Assembly (NCBI GenBank): GCA_030538605.1
Contig: JAUNTQ010000002.1
Coordinates: forward strand, 62,001 to 126,000
DNA from: Pseudomonadota bacterium
GTDB taxonomy: Bacteria; Pseudomonadota; Gammaproteobacteria; Burkholderiales; Burkholderiaceae_C
Reading direction: 5' to 3'
Length of the DNA: 64,000 nucleotides
Program-made: the position numbers and the translations under genes
Notes under the pieces: generated by a model
What the model saw: only the letters and a program-made list of their open reading frames with translations
Told to the model about the DNA's origin: nothing
Databases searched by the model: none
In this document: positions 24,241 to 33,852 of the stretch, piece after piece
How the letters are laid out: the number at the start of each line of letters is the position of its first letter
Numbering within the stretch: position 1 is the stretch's first letter

Positions 24241-24629
24241 CTATCGGAAAGATTGATGTCCAGGCAGAAGTCGATCAGCGCATCGATCTCGTTCGACTTG
24301 TCGAACACCGCGTCCACGCCCAGCTGCTCGCAGCGCGTGCGGATGTCGGGCGTGGCGTAGTTGGTCAGCACCACGACTTTCTGCTCGGGCTTGCGCGCGC
24401 GGCACGCCTGCAGCACGCCCAGGCCGCTGCCTTGCTTGAGAAACAGATCGACGATGGCCAAATCCCACTGCGCACCCGACTGCGAGAGCCAGGCGCTGCC
24501 TTGCTCTTCGGTTTCGGCAAACCCCACCGGCGCGATCCGGCCCAACTCCTGCAGCGTGGCAATCAGGTTCTCGCGGATGGTCGGGTTGTCTTCAACGATG
24601 TAGGTTCGCACGGGCAGGGGGCCAGACAT
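24225..24629 (-). CDS. Stand-alone receiver-domain response regulator
   Basis: 134 residues, a CheY-like receiver with no output domain. It has YIVEDNPTIR (acidic pocket), phospho-acceptor Asp in DLAIVDLFLKQGSG, VVVLTNYA (conserved Thr) and FDKSNEID (conserved Lys). The last residues (NQKQ) and the stop codon are encoded by the adjoining palindrome, so its natural C-terminus may have been replaced when the repeat inserted. It converges with the LuxR-type regulator. It may tune the neighbouring NarX-like kinase by phosphate transfer, but no partner is proven. Confidence 0.88.
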   Translation of the reverse strand: MSGPLPVRTYIVEDNPTIRENLIATLQELGRIAPVGFAETEEQGSAWLSQSGAQWDLAIVDLFLKQGSGLGVLQACRARKPEQKVVVLTNYATPDIRTRCEQLGVDAVFDKSNEIDALIDFCLDINLSDRNQKQ

Positions 24630-24804
24630 GGCTTGGATTCAAGAAAAAAATAGCGCGGATGGTCGTTGCATCAGGCGCATTCGGGCTGGATGAACCTGGT
24701 TACGAATTCAGTGTAGGCCGCGCCTGCGGCGCGCGCTGCCAGTGCGGGTTTGGCGCGCGTGTAGGCGCTTTCCTACAAGCGGGCGCAGCGAAAACAGTGG
24801 CCGC

Positions 24805-25557
24805 TCAGCTGGCCTGCCCGCACACCGGGCACGCGGGCTGCCTTCGCACGCGCACTTCGGTGAAGTCGGTGCGGCGTGCGTCGATCAGCAGCAGGCGCCC
24901 GGTGAGCGGCGTGCCCACGCCGCACAGCAGCTTCAGCGCCTCGGTGGCCTGCAGCGAGCCCACCAGCCCCACCAGCGGGGCCAGCACGCCCATGGTGGCG
25001 CAGCGCGTTTCTTCCACCGCCTGCGTGGGGGGAAACACGCAGGCGTAGCACGGCGAATCGCTCTGGCGCGGGTCATACACCGTGAGCTGCCCGTCAAGGC
25101 CGATGGCCGCGCCCGACACCAGCGGCTTGCCCAGCGCCACGCAGGCGCGGTTGAGGGCCTGGCGCGTGGCGAAGTTGTCGCTGCAATCGAGCACCACGTC
25201 GGCATCGGCCACCAGCGCGCGCAGCAGGGCTTCGTCGGCGCGCTGGTGCACGGTGCGCACCTGCACGTCGGGGTTGAGGGCGGCCACGGCTTCGCGCGCC
25301 GAGTCGACTTTCAGGCGGCCCACGCGCGCTTCGGTGTGCATGATCTGGCGCTGCAAGTTGGTGAGGTCGACGGTGTCGTCGTCCACCACCGTCAGGCGCC
25401 CCACGCCCGCGCTGCCCAGATACAGCGCCACGGGCGAGCCCAGCCCGCCCGCGCCCAGCACCAGGGCATGGGCGGCGAGCAGCTTTTCCTGCCCTTCGAC
25501 GCCCAGCTCGTCCAGCAGCAGGTGGCGCGAGTAGCGCAGCAGTTGCCTGTCGTCCAT
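24805..25557 (-). CDS. moeB: MoeB/ThiF-family adenylyltransferase
   Basis: 250 residues. It is an E1-like enzyme that adenylates the C-terminal glycine of a small sulfur carrier (MoaD for molybdopterin or ThiS for thiamine). It has the nucleotide loop VLGAGGLGSPVALYLGSAGV, DDTVDLTNLQRQIMH, DCSDNFATRQALN and zinc-binding Cys pairs (CYAC and CPVC near the ends). HesA/MoeB/ThiF members are hard to separate by sequence; the N-terminal DRQLLRYSRHLLLDELGVEG fits MoeB. It is the last gene of a gpmA-ctpA-moeB run, an order common in Burkholderiales. Confidence 0.9.
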   Translation of the reverse strand: MDDRQLLRYSRHLLLDELGVEGQEKLLAAHALVLGAGGLGSPVALYLGSAGVGRLTVVDDDTVDLTNLQRQIMHTEARVGRLKVDSAREAVAALNPDVQVRTVHQRADEALLRALVADADVVLDCSDNFATRQALNRACVALGKPLVSGAAIGLDGQLTVYDPRQSDSPCYACVFPPTQAVEETRCATMGVLAPLVGLVGSLQATEALKLLCGVGTPLTGRLLLIDARRTDFTEVRVRRQPACPVCGQAS

Positions 25558-25580
25558 GGCGGCGCTGCCCTCGGGCAGGC

Positions 25581-27011
25581 TTACTCCTGCGCTTCGGCCT
25601 TGCGCTCGACCAGGGTGGTGCTGGCCTTCACGGGCTGGCCCTTGAGCTGGGCCAGCGCCTGCTGGAGCTGGAAGTCCTTGTCGCTGCCGTATTCGGGCAG
25701 GCGGCGCTCGGCGGAGGGCTTGCGCGACTCTTCTTCCAGTCGCTTCAAGGCGGCTTCGCGCTCTTTCTGGCGCGCGGGGTCCTGCTCGGCCTCGTCGGTG
25801 CCGCTCAGGTGCTTTTGCAGATCGGCCTCGCGCATGCGCAGCACGGCGAAGGGGCTGCCCTCGGCGGTGTCGTCGATCATGATGTCGGGCACGATGCCCT
25901 TGGCCTGAATGCTCTTGCCGCTGGGCGTGTAGTAGCGCGCGGTGGTGATCTTCAGCGCCGTGTCGGGGCCGAGCGGGCGCACGGTTTGCACCGAGCCTTT
26001 GCCGAAGGTCTGGCTGCCCATGACGGTGGCGCGCTTGTGGTCTTGCAGCGCACCGGCCACGATCTCGCTGGCCGAGGCCGAGCCTTCGTTGACCAGCACC
26101 ACCAGCGGCACGGTCTTGAGCGCGGCGGGCAGGCGCTTGAGCGGGTCGCTGCCGCGGCGGCGCACGTAATCCTCGGGGCGGGCCTTGAAGGTGGAGCGGC
26201 TTTCCTCGATCTGGCCGTTGGTGGAGACCACCGTCACGCCCTCGGGCAGGAAGGCAGCAGACACGGCCACGGCCGCGTCCAGCAGGCCGCCGGGGTCGTT
26301 GCGCAGGTCGAGCACCAGGCCTTTGAGATGGGGTTCGCGCTTGTAGAGGTCCACCAGGCGGTTCACGAAGTCTTCCACCGTGCGCTCCTGGAACTGCGAC
26401 ACGCGCAGCCATGCGTAGCCAGGCTCCACCACGCGGCTCTTGACCGACTGGGTGCGGATTTCCTCGCGCGTGATGGTGACGGGGAAGGTGCGGTTTTCGT
26501 CACGCCGCATGATGGTCAGCAGCACTTTGGTGCCCGGCTCGCCGCGCATGCGCTTGACGGCTTCGGAGAGCGTCAGACCCTTGACGGCGGTGTCGTCGAT
26601 GCGGGTGATCATGTCGCCGGGTTTCAGGCCCGCGCGGTCGGCGGGCGAGCCTTCGATGGGCGAGACGACGCGGATCAGCCCGTCTTCCTGCGTGATCTCG
26701 ATGCCCACGCCCACGAAGCGGCCGCTGGTGCCTTCGCGAAATTCCTTGAAGGCTTTCTGGTCGAAATACTGCGAGTGCGGGTCAAGGCTGGAGACCATGC
26801 CGGAGATGGCGTCGGAGATGAGTTTTTTCTCGTCCACCGGCTCCACGTAGTCGGACTTGATCATGCCGAACACGGCGGCGAACTGCTGCAACTCCTGCAG
26901 CGGCAGCGGTGCCAGCGGCCCGCGTGCCACGGTTTGCAGCGACACGGTGGTCAGCGCGCCCGCGAGGGCGCCCACGGCGATCCAGCCGGCGATCTTGGTT
27001 TTTTGGCTCAT
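25581..27011 (-). CDS. ctpA: S41-family C-terminal processing peptidase
   Basis: 476 residues. An N-terminal membrane anchor or signal (IAGWIAVGALAGALTTVSLQ) is followed by a PDZ domain (residues ~90-170; GDMITRIDDTAVKGLTLSEA). The S41 core has the nucleophile in NEGSASASEIVAGAL and the Lys in GSQTFGKGSVQT. The C-terminal ~90 residues are charged. CtpA-type enzymes trim or degrade periplasmic proteins with exposed C-termini. It lies between gpmA and moeB with 23- and 144-bp gaps. Confidence 0.93.
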   Translation of the reverse strand: MSQKTKIAGWIAVGALAGALTTVSLQTVARGPLAPLPLQELQQFAAVFGMIKSDYVEPVDEKKLISDAISGMVSSLDPHSQYFDQKAFKEFREGTSGRFVGVGIEITQEDGLIRVVSPIEGSPADRAGLKPGDMITRIDDTAVKGLTLSEAVKRMRGEPGTKVLLTIMRRDENRTFPVTITREEIRTQSVKSRVVEPGYAWLRVSQFQERTVEDFVNRLVDLYKREPHLKGLVLDLRNDPGGLLDAAVAVSAAFLPEGVTVVSTNGQIEESRSTFKARPEDYVRRRGSDPLKRLPAALKTVPLVVLVNEGSASASEIVAGALQDHKRATVMGSQTFGKGSVQTVRPLGPDTALKITTARYYTPSGKSIQAKGIVPDIMIDDTAEGSPFAVLRMREADLQKHLSGTDEAEQDPARQKEREAALKRLEEESRKPSAERRLPEYGSDKDFQLQQALAQLKGQPVKASTTLVERKAEAQE

Positions 27012-27155
27012 GGTGTGGGGGGCAGGGAGCTTGGACGCTCCATGAAAGAAGGGCGGGGGCGCGGGGGTGGGCGCTCAATATACAGCGCCCGTTGCTTTCG
27101 GGTGCGCCCGCAAGGGGAAGTTCCGTGCAAAAAGCGCGCCTTGGGGCCGGGCGGC

Positions 27156-27899
27156 TCAGCCCTTGCCCTGGCTGGCCACGGCGGCGGCAGCGGTGGCGGC
27201 GGCCTGTGCGTCGCCCAGGTAGTAGTGGCGGATGGGCTTGAGCTGTGCGTCCAGCTCATACACCAGCGGAATGCCGTTGGGGATGTTCAGGCCCACGATG
27301 TCGGCGTCGGAGATGCCGTCCAGGTATTTGACCAGCGCGCGGATGGAGTTGCCGTGCGCGGCCACCACCAGGCGCTTGCCGGACGCGATGGCGGGTGCCA
27401 TCGATTCGTTCCAGAACGGCAGCACGCGCGCCACGGTGTCTTTCAGGCATTCGGTGAGCGGCACGTCCTCGGGCTTGAGCCTGGCGTAGCGCGGGTCGCC
27501 GCGCTCGCTGCGCGGGTCTTGCGGCTCAAGGGCGGGCGGGGGCGTGTCGTAGCTGCGGCGCCAGATGAGCACTTGGTTTTCACCGTACTGCTTGGCCGTC
27601 TCGGCCTTGTTCAGCCCTTGCAGTGCGCCGTAGTGGCGCTCGTTCAGGCGCCAGTGCTTGACGGTGGGCAGCCACAGGCGGTCCATCTCGTGCAGCGCCA
27701 GGTGCAGGGTGCGGATGGCGCGGGTGAGCACGCTGGTGTAGGCCACGTCGAAGTCGTATCCGCTTTCTTTCAGCAGGCGGCCCGCCTGCATGGCTTGTTC
27801 GATGCCCGTGGGGGTCAGCGCCACGTCGGTCCAGCCGGTGAAGCGGTTTTCGAGGTTCCAGGTGGATTCGCCGTGGCGGATCAGTACGAGCTTGTGCAT
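27156..27899 (-). CDS. gpmA: 2,3-bisphosphoglycerate-dependent phosphoglycerate mutase
   Basis: 247 residues. It interconverts 3- and 2-phosphoglycerate in glycolysis and gluconeogenesis. The phosphohistidine motif is [18 protein letters not shown], with [15 protein letters not shown] and [12 protein letters not shown] (second His). The C-terminal tail [16 protein letters not shown] replaces the usual end. The start at 27899 gives the canonical [12 protein letters not shown]; the frame upstream to 27983 has no match. It is divergent from the rhodanese-grxC-secB run. Confidence 0.96.
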   Translation of the reverse strand: MHKLVLIRHGESTWNLENRFTGWTDVALTPTGIEQAMQAGRLLKESGYDFDVAYTSVLTRAIRTLHLALHEMDRLWLPTVKHWRLNERHYGALQGLNKAETAKQYGENQVLIWRRSYDTPPPALEPQDPRSERGDPRYARLKPEDVPLTECLKDTVARVLPFWNESMAPAIASGKRLVVAAHGNSIRALVKYLDGISDADIVGLNIPNGIPLVYELDAQLKPIRHYYLGDAQAAATAAAAVASQGKG

Positions 27900-28040
27900 G
27901 ACGGAAAGTGGCCCTGCGGGCAAAGGGGAGGGATGGGGGGTGGCGGCGCGCCGACAAACCGCCCATTCTAAAATCCTGCCCATCCCCAGCCCTTGGTGCC
28001 GGGCGTTTTTTGTTCAAGCATTGAAAAAGGTTGACCCGAC

Positions 28041-28448
28041 GTGGACTTCGTAACGACAAACTGGATGCTGATTCTGGTGGCCCTGGCGTCCGGCAGCATG
28101 CTGCTGTGGCCCGCGATCAGCGGTGGCGGCGGCGCGGGGCTGACGCCTGCGGCGGCGGTGCAGCTCATCAACCGCGAAAAAGCGGTGGTGATCGACGTGT
28201 GCGACCCGACCGAATACGCCCAAGGCCATGTGACTGGGGCAAAGAGCATTCCGCTGGCCGAGCTGGAGGCCAGGCTGCCCGGCGCGGTGAAGAACAAGGC
28301 CACGCCGCTGGTGCTGGTGTGCGCATCGGGCATGCGCTCGGGCCGCGCGGTGGGGCTGGCGCGCAAGCTGGGCTATGACAACGCGCAGTCGCTGGCCGGC
28401 GGCATGAAGAGCTGGCGCGACGCCAACCTGCCGGTGGAAAAAGCCTGA
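28041..28448 (+). CDS. Membrane-anchored rhodanese-like protein
   Basis: 135 residues. An N-terminal membrane segment (WMLILVALASGSMLLWPAIS) is followed by a rhodanese domain with VVIDVCDPTEYAQGHVTGAK and the active-site loop VCASGMRSGRA, where Cys is the persulfide-carrying residue. The start codon is GTG at 28041. It resembles E. coli YibN, which is also encoded next to grxC and secB. It could pass sulfur or redox equivalents to partners at the membrane; the target is unknown. grxC starts nine bases after the stop. Confidence 0.9.
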   Translation: MDFVTTNWMLILVALASGSMLLWPAISGGGGAGLTPAAAVQLINREKAVVIDVCDPTEYAQGHVTGAKSIPLAELEARLPGAVKNKATPLVLVCASGMRSGRAVGLARKLGYDNAQSLAGGMKSWRDANLPVEKA

Positions 28449-28457
28449 AGGAACGCC

Positions 28458-28715
28458 ATGCCCACCGTGAAGATGTATGCCACCGCCACCTGCCCTTACT
28501 GCATCCGTGCCAAGCAGATTCTGAAAGCCAAGGGCGTCACCGCGCTCGACGAAATCCGCGTGGACCTGGAGCCCGCCCAGCGCGCCGTGATGATGGAGAT
28601 CACCGGGCGGCGCACCGTGCCGCAGATTTTCATCGGCGACACGCACGTGGGCGGCCACGACGACCTGGTGGCGCTGGATGCGCGCGGCAGGCTGGATGCG
28701 CTGCTGGCCGGCTGA
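28458..28715 (+). CDS. grxC: Glutaredoxin 3
   Basis: 85 residues, a single thioredoxin-fold domain. It has the dithiol active site CPYC (residues 12-15), the cis-Pro segment [17 protein letters not shown] and the glutathione-binding GGHDDL. It reduces protein disulfides and mixed disulfides with glutathione in the cytoplasm. The ATG at 28458 has a GAAGGA ribosome site. The yibN-like gene, grxC and secB are a conserved run. Confidence 0.96.
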   Translation: MPTVKMYATATCPYCIRAKQILKAKGVTALDEIRVDLEPAQRAVMMEITGRRTVPQIFIGDTHVGGHDDLVALDARGRLDALLAG

Positions 28716-28806
28716 GCGGTCACCAGCGCCTGACATAATCGCCCGCGACACTGGCTCGCCCGATGGGCGGCTTTCTTTTTTTCCTTCCACTGAATCGAGA
28801 CACCCC

Positions 28807-29265
28807 ATGGCCGACACCGATCCCATGTTCAACATCCAGCGCGTTTACCTGAAAGAAGCTTCGCTGGAGCAGCCCAACTCGCCCGGCATCTTGCTGGAGC
28901 AGGAGCAGCCCTCGGTGGAGATCAACCTGGGCGTCAACGCCGAGAACGTGGCCGAAGGCGTGTTCGAGATCACTGTCAGCGCCACCGTGCAGACCAAGAT
29001 CCAGGACAAGACCGTGTTTCTGGCCGAGTGCAAGCAGGCCGGCATTTTCGAGATCCGCAACCTGCCCGAAGAGCAGATGGGCCCGGTGATCGGCATCGCC
29101 TGCCCGCAGATCGTCTACCCCTACCTGCGCGGCAACGTGGCCGATTTGATCCAGCGTGCCGGCTTTCCGCCCGTACACCTGGCCGAGCTGAACTTCCAGC
29201 AGATGTACGAGCAGCAACAGCAGCAGGCCCAGGGCGAAGGCGCATCGCCCATCATCACGCAGTAA
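28807..29265 (+). CDS. secB: Protein-export chaperone SecB
   Basis: 152 residues. SecB keeps precursor proteins unfolded and hands them to SecA. Characteristic blocks are [45 protein letters not shown] and [20 protein letters not shown]. The C-terminus is extended by a Gln run ([12 protein letters not shown]). The ATG at 28807 is used; the longer frame has no family match. Confidence 0.97.
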   Translation: MADTDPMFNIQRVYLKEASLEQPNSPGILLEQEQPSVEINLGVNAENVAEGVFEITVSATVQTKIQDKTVFLAECKQAGIFEIRNLPEEQMGPVIGIACPQIVYPYLRGNVADLIQRAGFPPVHLAELNFQQMYEQQQQQAQGEGASPIITQ

Positions 29266-29345
29266 GGCCCGCGCTGCGTTTTGCCATCGGCGTCCTGCCG
29301 CGCAAGCGCAGGGCGCTTTTTTGCATCCTCTTTCACATGCCGGGC

Positions 29346-30380
29346 ATGAAAATCATCGTCATCGGCGCGGGTGCCTGGGGCACGGCGCTGGCCATCAGCG
29401 CCACGCGCAACCCGGCCGGACACCAGGTGGTGCTGTGGGCGCGCGATGCCGCGCAGGCCCAGGCCATGTACGCCGCGCGCGAAAACACCCGCTACCTGCC
29501 CGGCATTCCCCTGCCGCGCGAGCTGCTCGTGCGCGGCGGCGCGCCGGACGATGGTTTGCGGGATGCCTTGCCGCAGGCCGATCTCGTCGTCATCGGCACG
29601 CCCGTGGCGGGCCTGCGCGGCGCGCTGGCGCTGCTGGCCGAGCCGCTGGCGGGCAGCGGCGTGCCCGTCGGCTGGTTGTGCAAGGGCTTCGAGCCTCCGC
29701 AAGAGCTGGTGCACCCCTTCGGCCTGATGCCGCACGAGATTCAGCGCCAGGTGGCCCCCGGCCTGCACGCAGGTGCCCTGAGCGGCCCGAGCTTTGCGCA
29801 GGAAGTGGCGCGCGGCCAGCCCACGGCGCTGGTGGCGGCCAGCCAGCACGCGCGCGTGCGCGAGGCGCTGGTGGCTGCTTTTCACGGCCCCACGCTGCGC
29901 GTGTACGCCAACGACGATTTGCCCGGCGTGGAAGTGGGCGGCGCGGTGAAAAACGTGCTGGCCATCGCCACGGGCCTGGCCGATGGGCTGAACCTGGGGC
30001 TGAACGCGCGCGCCGCGCTCATCACGCGCGGGCTGGCCGAGATTGCGCGGCTGGGCGTGGCGCTGGGCGCGCGGGGCGAAACCTTCACCGGCCTGTCGGG
30101 CCTGGGCGATCTGGTGCTGACGGCCACGGGCGATCTGAGCCGCAACCGCCAGGTGGGCCTGCTGCTGGCGGGCGGCAAGACGCTGGATGAAGCCGTGCAG
30201 TCGCTCGGCCACGTGGCCGAGGGCGTATACAGCGCCCGCACCGTGTGGCAGCGCGCGCAGCACCTGGGCGTGGACATGCCCATCACCGAATGCGTGGTGG
30301 CGCTGCTGGGCGGCCAGCTCAAGCCCGTGGAGGCGGTGGCGGCGCTGATGGGGCGTGATCCGAAAGGGGAGCTGCTTTAG
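29346..30380 (+). CDS. gpsA: Glycerol-3-phosphate dehydrogenase [NAD(P)+]
   Basis: 344 residues. It makes sn-glycerol 3-phosphate for phospholipids. It has the N-terminal Rossmann loop [15 protein letters not shown], the CKGFE block, [10 protein letters not shown], the catalytic-Lys region [31 protein letters not shown] and [17 protein letters not shown]. The start is taken at the ATG at 29346 (MKIIVIGAG); one three codons earlier is possible. secB upstream and gpsA are neighbours in many proteobacteria. A family A palindrome begins two bases after the stop. Confidence 0.96.
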   Translation: MKIIVIGAGAWGTALAISATRNPAGHQVVLWARDAAQAQAMYAARENTRYLPGIPLPRELLVRGGAPDDGLRDALPQADLVVIGTPVAGLRGALALLAEPLAGSGVPVGWLCKGFEPPQELVHPFGLMPHEIQRQVAPGLHAGALSGPSFAQEVARGQPTALVAASQHARVREALVAAFHGPTLRVYANDDLPGVEVGGAVKNVLAIATGLADGLNLGLNARAALITRGLAEIARLGVALGARGETFTGLSGLGDLVLTATGDLSRNRQVGLLLAGGKTLDEAVQSLGHVAEGVYSARTVWQRAQHLGVDMPITECVVALLGGQLKPVEAVAALMGRDPKGELL

Positions 30381-30382
30381 TC

Positions 30383-30475
30383 AAAAATGGGAGCTGATTG
30401 CGTACGTTTTAAAGTATTTTCATATGCTTTTCAATTTGAAAACGTTTAAATGCGTACGCAAGCAGCTTCTTTTTT
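30383..30475. repeat. Family A palindrome, copy 4
   Basis: Outer arms GAGCTGATTGCGTACGTTTT and GCGTACGCAAGCAGCTTC, with a TATTTTCATATG/CAATTTGAAAACG centre and a run of seven T. It lies immediately after the gpsA stop codon and should terminate its transcript. Confidence 0.85.
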
Positions 30476-30802
30476 TGTGAATATCATGCAGGCTGCATAG
30501 AGCGCCAGCAAAAAACCCCGGCGTTCTCGCGCTCCGGTTTGTTGGGTAACGCTCAAGCTCTACCAGCCTACATAAATGGTGCATTCACAAGCTCAGAGGC
30601 AGCGGCAGGAACATCCTTCTTTCGGCTGTTCTTTTGCGTCCTTTGCGAACCCTTCGCGTCCTCTGCGTTCGGCTGTTGGCTGTTCCCATGCAACCGCCGC
30701 GCATGGTGCCAAGGGTAGGGCGGAACCCCGAAGGGATTCCGCCATTGCGTGCCACGCCGCCATCGCCTGCTGCCGCGCCACTCGCCTGCGCCGCCGCGCG
30801 CC
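30476..30802. other. Gene-free spacer with repeat fragments
   Basis: Contains half of a family B repeat (GTTGGGTAACGCTCAAGCTC to CCAGCCTACATAAATGG, about 30541-30575) and a family C arm (30621-30684, the reverse complement of 57624-57691). The final ~100 bases before the panC stop are GC-rich and show nothing recognisable. Confidence 0.6.
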
Positions 30803-31660
30803 TCACACCTCGATGTTGTCGATCAGCCGCGTGCTGCCCAGGCGCGCGGCGCCCAGCGCCACGAGTGCGCCTGCGCCATCGCCTGCCTGCGGCGGCAGCA
30901 AATCGGCGCGGCGGCGCACGGTGAGGTAGTCGGGCTGCCAGCCGCGCGCGGCCAGCGCCTGGGCGGCGGCGGTTTCGAGCGCGGGCAACTGCTGGGGCAG
31001 GGCGTGCGCAGCGGCCACCGCGTCACGGGCGAGTGCGCGCAGCGTCAAGGGCAGTTGCAGCGCTTCGGCGCGCTCGGCTTCGCTCAGGTAGCCGTTGCGC
31101 GATGACAGGGCCAGCCCGTCGGCGGCGCGCTCGGTGTCGTGGCCGACGATGTCGATGGGCAGCGCAAACTGCCGCACCAGCGCGCGGATGACCATGAGCT
31201 GCTGGTAGTCCTTCTTGCCGAACACGGCCACGCCTTGCGCCTTGCCGGCAAACACGGCCATGAACAGCTTCATCACCACGGTGGCCACGCCGGTGAAAAA
31301 GCCGGGGCGAAACTGCCCTTCCAGCAGGTCGGCCAGCGCCGCATCGGGCAGCACCTTGTACGTTTGCGGCTCGGGGTACAGGTCGGCCTCGCGCGGGGCG
31401 AACAGCAGGTCGCAGCCGGCTTCGGCCAGCCTGGCCTGGTCGGTGGCGAAGGTGCGGGGGTAGCTGTCGAAGTCTTCGTGCGGCAGAAACTGCAAGCGGT
31501 TGACGAAGATGCTGGCCACGGTGGCGTCGCCCAGCGGGCGCGCCTGGTGCACCAGCGCGAGGTGCCCGGCGTGCAGGTTGCCCATGGTGGGCACGAAGGC
31601 GGGGCGCTGGGCATGGCGCAGCGCGTGGCGCAGCTCGGCAAGGGTGTGGACGGTTTGCAT
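30803..31660 (-). CDS. panC: Pantothenate synthetase
   Basis: 285 residues. It joins pantoate and beta-alanine with ATP. Conserved blocks are [16 protein letters not shown] (HxGH nucleotide motif), [43 protein letters not shown] and SSRNGYLS (KMSKS-like). [14 protein letters not shown] is a normal start. panB, the previous step of the pathway, lies upstream on the same strand, separated by a repeat cluster. Confidence 0.96.
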   Translation of the reverse strand: MQTVHTLAELRHALRHAQRPAFVPTMGNLHAGHLALVHQARPLGDATVASIFVNRLQFLPHEDFDSYPRTFATDQARLAEAGCDLLFAPREADLYPEPQTYKVLPDAALADLLEGQFRPGFFTGVATVVMKLFMAVFAGKAQGVAVFGKKDYQQLMVIRALVRQFALPIDIVGHDTERAADGLALSSRNGYLSEAERAEALQLPLTLRALARDAVAAAHALPQQLPALETAAAQALAARGWQPDYLTVRRRADLLPPQAGDGAGALVALGAARLGSTRLIDNIEV

Positions 31661-31719
31661 GCGGTGGGCAGAGGACAGGGGGGGCTGACTGGGGTGTCAG
31701 GGCCGTGCGTTGATTATTT

Positions 31720-31795
31720 CGTCATTCCCGCGCAGGCGGGAATCCAGACGCAGCGCCTGTGCAAACGCTGGATTCCCGCCTGCGCGGGAATGACG
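31720..31795. repeat. Palindrome with perfect 28-bp arms between panB and panC
   Basis: Arm 31720-31747 begins CGTCATTCCCGCGCAGGCGG, and arm 31768-31795 is its exact reverse complement, around a 20-nt loop. Each arm can itself fold (CCCGC...GCGGG). It is a REP-type element. Confidence 0.93.
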
Positions 31796-31868
31796 GCTGT
31801 GGCGCGGCAATGACGGCTGTGGCGCGGGAATGGCGGCCGTGGTGCGGGAGCGACGGTCGAGGAGGTGG
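31789..31868. repeat. Tandem 20-bp repeats, about four degenerate units
   Basis: Units start at 31789, 31809, 31829 and 31849. The first two read AATGACGGCTGTGGCGCGG followed by C or G; the third and fourth decay progressively. They appear to have grown from the right end of the adjacent palindrome. Confidence 0.85.
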
Positions 31869-31899
31869 GCGTGGCGGCGAAATCGGGTGGGCAAGGGCG

Positions 31900-32781
31900 T
31901 CACCACGCATGCAGCGCGTCGTCGGGAAAGCGGCCTTGCTTGACGGCCTGCACATAGGCTTCGATGGCGGCGCGGATGCTGCCGGCATCTTGCATGAAGT
32001 TGTGCACGAACCTGGGGCACTTGCCCAGGTTGACGCCCAGCATGTCGTGCATCACCAGCACCTGGCCTGCGGTGCCCCGGCCTGCGCCGATGCCGATGGT
32101 GGCGCAGCGCGTGAGTTCGCGCGTGAGCTGGGCGGAGAGCGCGGCCGGCACCATCTCCAGCACCAGCATGGCGGCACCGGCGTCTTGCAGCTCCAGCGCG
32201 TGGCGGCGCAGGGTGTCGGCGGCGGCGTCGCTGCGGCCTTGCACGCGGTAGCCGCCCAGGGCGTGCACGGTTTGCGGGGTGAGGCCCAGGTGGGCGCACA
32301 CGGGCACGCCGCGCTCGACCAGAAAGCGCACGGTGGGCGCCGTCCAGCCGCCGCCTTCGAGCTTGACCATGTGCGCGCCGGCCTGCATCAGCACCGTGGC
32401 GCTGGCCAGCGCCTGCTCGGGCGAGGCGTGGTAGCTGCCGAAGGGCAGGTCGGCGATGAGCCAGGCCGTGCCCTGCACGCGGTGCAGCCCGCGCGCGACG
32501 CTCTCGGTGTGGTAGCGCATGGTGTCCAGGCTGACGCCCACGGTGGAGGGCAGCCCCTGGCAGACCATGCCCAGCGAGTCGCCCACCAGCAGGCATTCGA
32601 CCCCCGCCGCGTCGGCCACGGCGGCGAAGGTGGCGTCGTAGGCGGTGAGCATGGTGATTTTTTCGCCGCTGGCATGCAGCTGCGCCAGGCGCGGCAGGCT
32701 GACGGGCTTGCGCTGCGCGGGCGGCGCGGCGGGCGGCAGGCTGCCGTAGGGCGAGCCGGGGGCGGCGGGGGCATGGCTCAT
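31900..32781 (-). CDS. panB: 3-methyl-2-oxobutanoate hydroxymethyltransferase
   Basis: 293 residues. It catalyses the first committed step of pantothenate synthesis, using methylenetetrahydrofolate. Conserved blocks are [72 protein letters not shown] and [15 protein letters not shown]. The N-terminus carries a ~25-residue Pro/Ala-rich extension. AGGAGA precedes the ATG at 32781. Confidence 0.96.
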   Translation of the reverse strand: MSHAPAAPGSPYGSLPPAAPPAQRKPVSLPRLAQLHASGEKITMLTAYDATFAAVADAAGVECLLVGDSLGMVCQGLPSTVGVSLDTMRYHTESVARGLHRVQGTAWLIADLPFGSYHASPEQALASATVLMQAGAHMVKLEGGGWTAPTVRFLVERGVPVCAHLGLTPQTVHALGGYRVQGRSDAAADTLRRHALELQDAGAAMLVLEMVPAALSAQLTRELTRCATIGIGAGRGTAGQVLVMHDMLGVNLGKCPRFVHNFMQDAGSIRAAIEAYVQAVKQGRFPDDALHAW

Positions 32782-32825
32782 GCGGGAAGTCTCCTGGGGT
32801 GGTGGACGCAGCGCGTGCGCTGTTG

Positions 32826-32926
32826 ACGATGACGGATGACGGCGCTCTGGCGAGCGCATGACGAATGACGCACGGCACCGGCCTGTGCTGCGCTTCGGTC
32901 ATTTGTCATGGCGCGAAGCGACGTCA
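32826..32926. repeat. Family D repeat, copy 2
   Basis: In opposite orientation to copy 1, with GGCGCTCTGGCGAGCGCATG and TCATTTGTCATGGCGC arms and ATGACGA units. It fills most of the 154-bp gap between scpA and panB. Confidence 0.7.
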
Positions 32927-32935
32927 TGCTGCGCT

Positions 32936-33793
32936 TCAGCCGGACGCCGGCGTGAAGGCCAGGCGCACGTAGATGGGGGCATAGGCCTCGGCCTGGGTGA
33001 TTTCGACCAGGGTTTCCTTGGCCAGCTCCAGCAGCGCGACGAGGGTGACGACGAGCACGGGCGCGCCTTTTTCCACGTCGAACAGGTCTTCGAACAAGGC
33101 AAAGCGCCGCCCTTGCAGGCGCTTGAGCACGATGGACATGTGCTCGCGCACGCTCAGCTCTTCGCGGCTGATCCGGTGGTGCTGCACCAGCTTGGCGCGC
33201 TTGAGGATGTCGGCCCAGGCGCTTTGCAGGTCGGCCAGGTCCACGTCGGGAAAGCGGGGTTTCAGCGCCTGCTCGACGAAGACCTGCGCGCGCAGAAAGT
33301 CGCGCCCGAACTGCGGCACGTCGTTCAGCCGCGCGGCGGCCAGCTTCATCTGCTCGTATTCGAGCAGGCGGCGCACCAGCTCGGCGCGGGGGTCTTCGGC
33401 TTCTTCGCCTTCTGCCGTTTTCTTGGGCGGCAGCAGCATGCGCGACTTGATCTCGATCAGCATGGCCGCCATCAGCAGGTATTCGGCGGCCAGCTCCAGG
33501 TTGCGGCTGCGGATTTCGTCCACATAGCTCAGGTATTGCCGCGTGACGGCGGCCATGGGGATGTCGAGGATGTTGAAGTTCTGCTTGCGGATGAGGTAGA
33601 GCAGCAGATCGAGCGGGCCTTCAAAGGCTTCGAGAAACACCTCCAGCGCGTCGGGCGGGATGTAGAGATCGGTCGGCAGCGCGAAGAGCGGCTCGCCATA
33701 CAGGCGCGCCACGGCCACGTGGTCAACCACTTCGGGCAGGGGCGCTTCGGGGGGCGGCGCGGCCAGCAGGGCGTCGTCGTGGGTGGCCGACAT
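32936..33793 (-). CDS. scpA: Segregation and condensation protein A
   Basis: 285 residues. It is the kleisin subunit of the Smc-ScpAB condensin. Signature blocks are FEGPLDLLLYLIRKQNFNIL, AAEYLLMAAMLIEIKSRMLL and YEQMKLAAARLND, with a C-terminal winged helix (LLELAKETLVEITQAEAYAPIY region). It is adjacent to the pan genes, as in many Burkholderiales. A DUF3460 gene lies 59 bp upstream on the same strand. Confidence 0.95.
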   Translation of the reverse strand: MSATHDDALLAAPPPEAPLPEVVDHVAVARLYGEPLFALPTDLYIPPDALEVFLEAFEGPLDLLLYLIRKQNFNILDIPMAAVTRQYLSYVDEIRSRNLELAAEYLLMAAMLIEIKSRMLLPPKKTAEGEEAEDPRAELVRRLLEYEQMKLAAARLNDVPQFGRDFLRAQVFVEQALKPRFPDVDLADLQSAWADILKRAKLVQHHRISREELSVREHMSIVLKRLQGRRFALFEDLFDVEKGAPVLVVTLVALLELAKETLVEITQAEAYAPIYVRLAFTPASG

Positions 33794-33852
33794 GCGGGAA
33801 GGAGGGCGGGGGAGAAGGCGTCAGCGGCCGGCGCGCGGCGCGCCGCAGCGCT

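Noticed and set aside
25809..27971. A 720-residue open frame opposite ctpA and gpmA
   Set aside because: It lies entirely antisense to two well-identified genes and shows repetitive His/Val/Gly composition without domains.
31789..31868. Possible CRISPR array
   Set aside because: The 20-bp units are contiguous with no spacers and derive from the adjacent palindrome.
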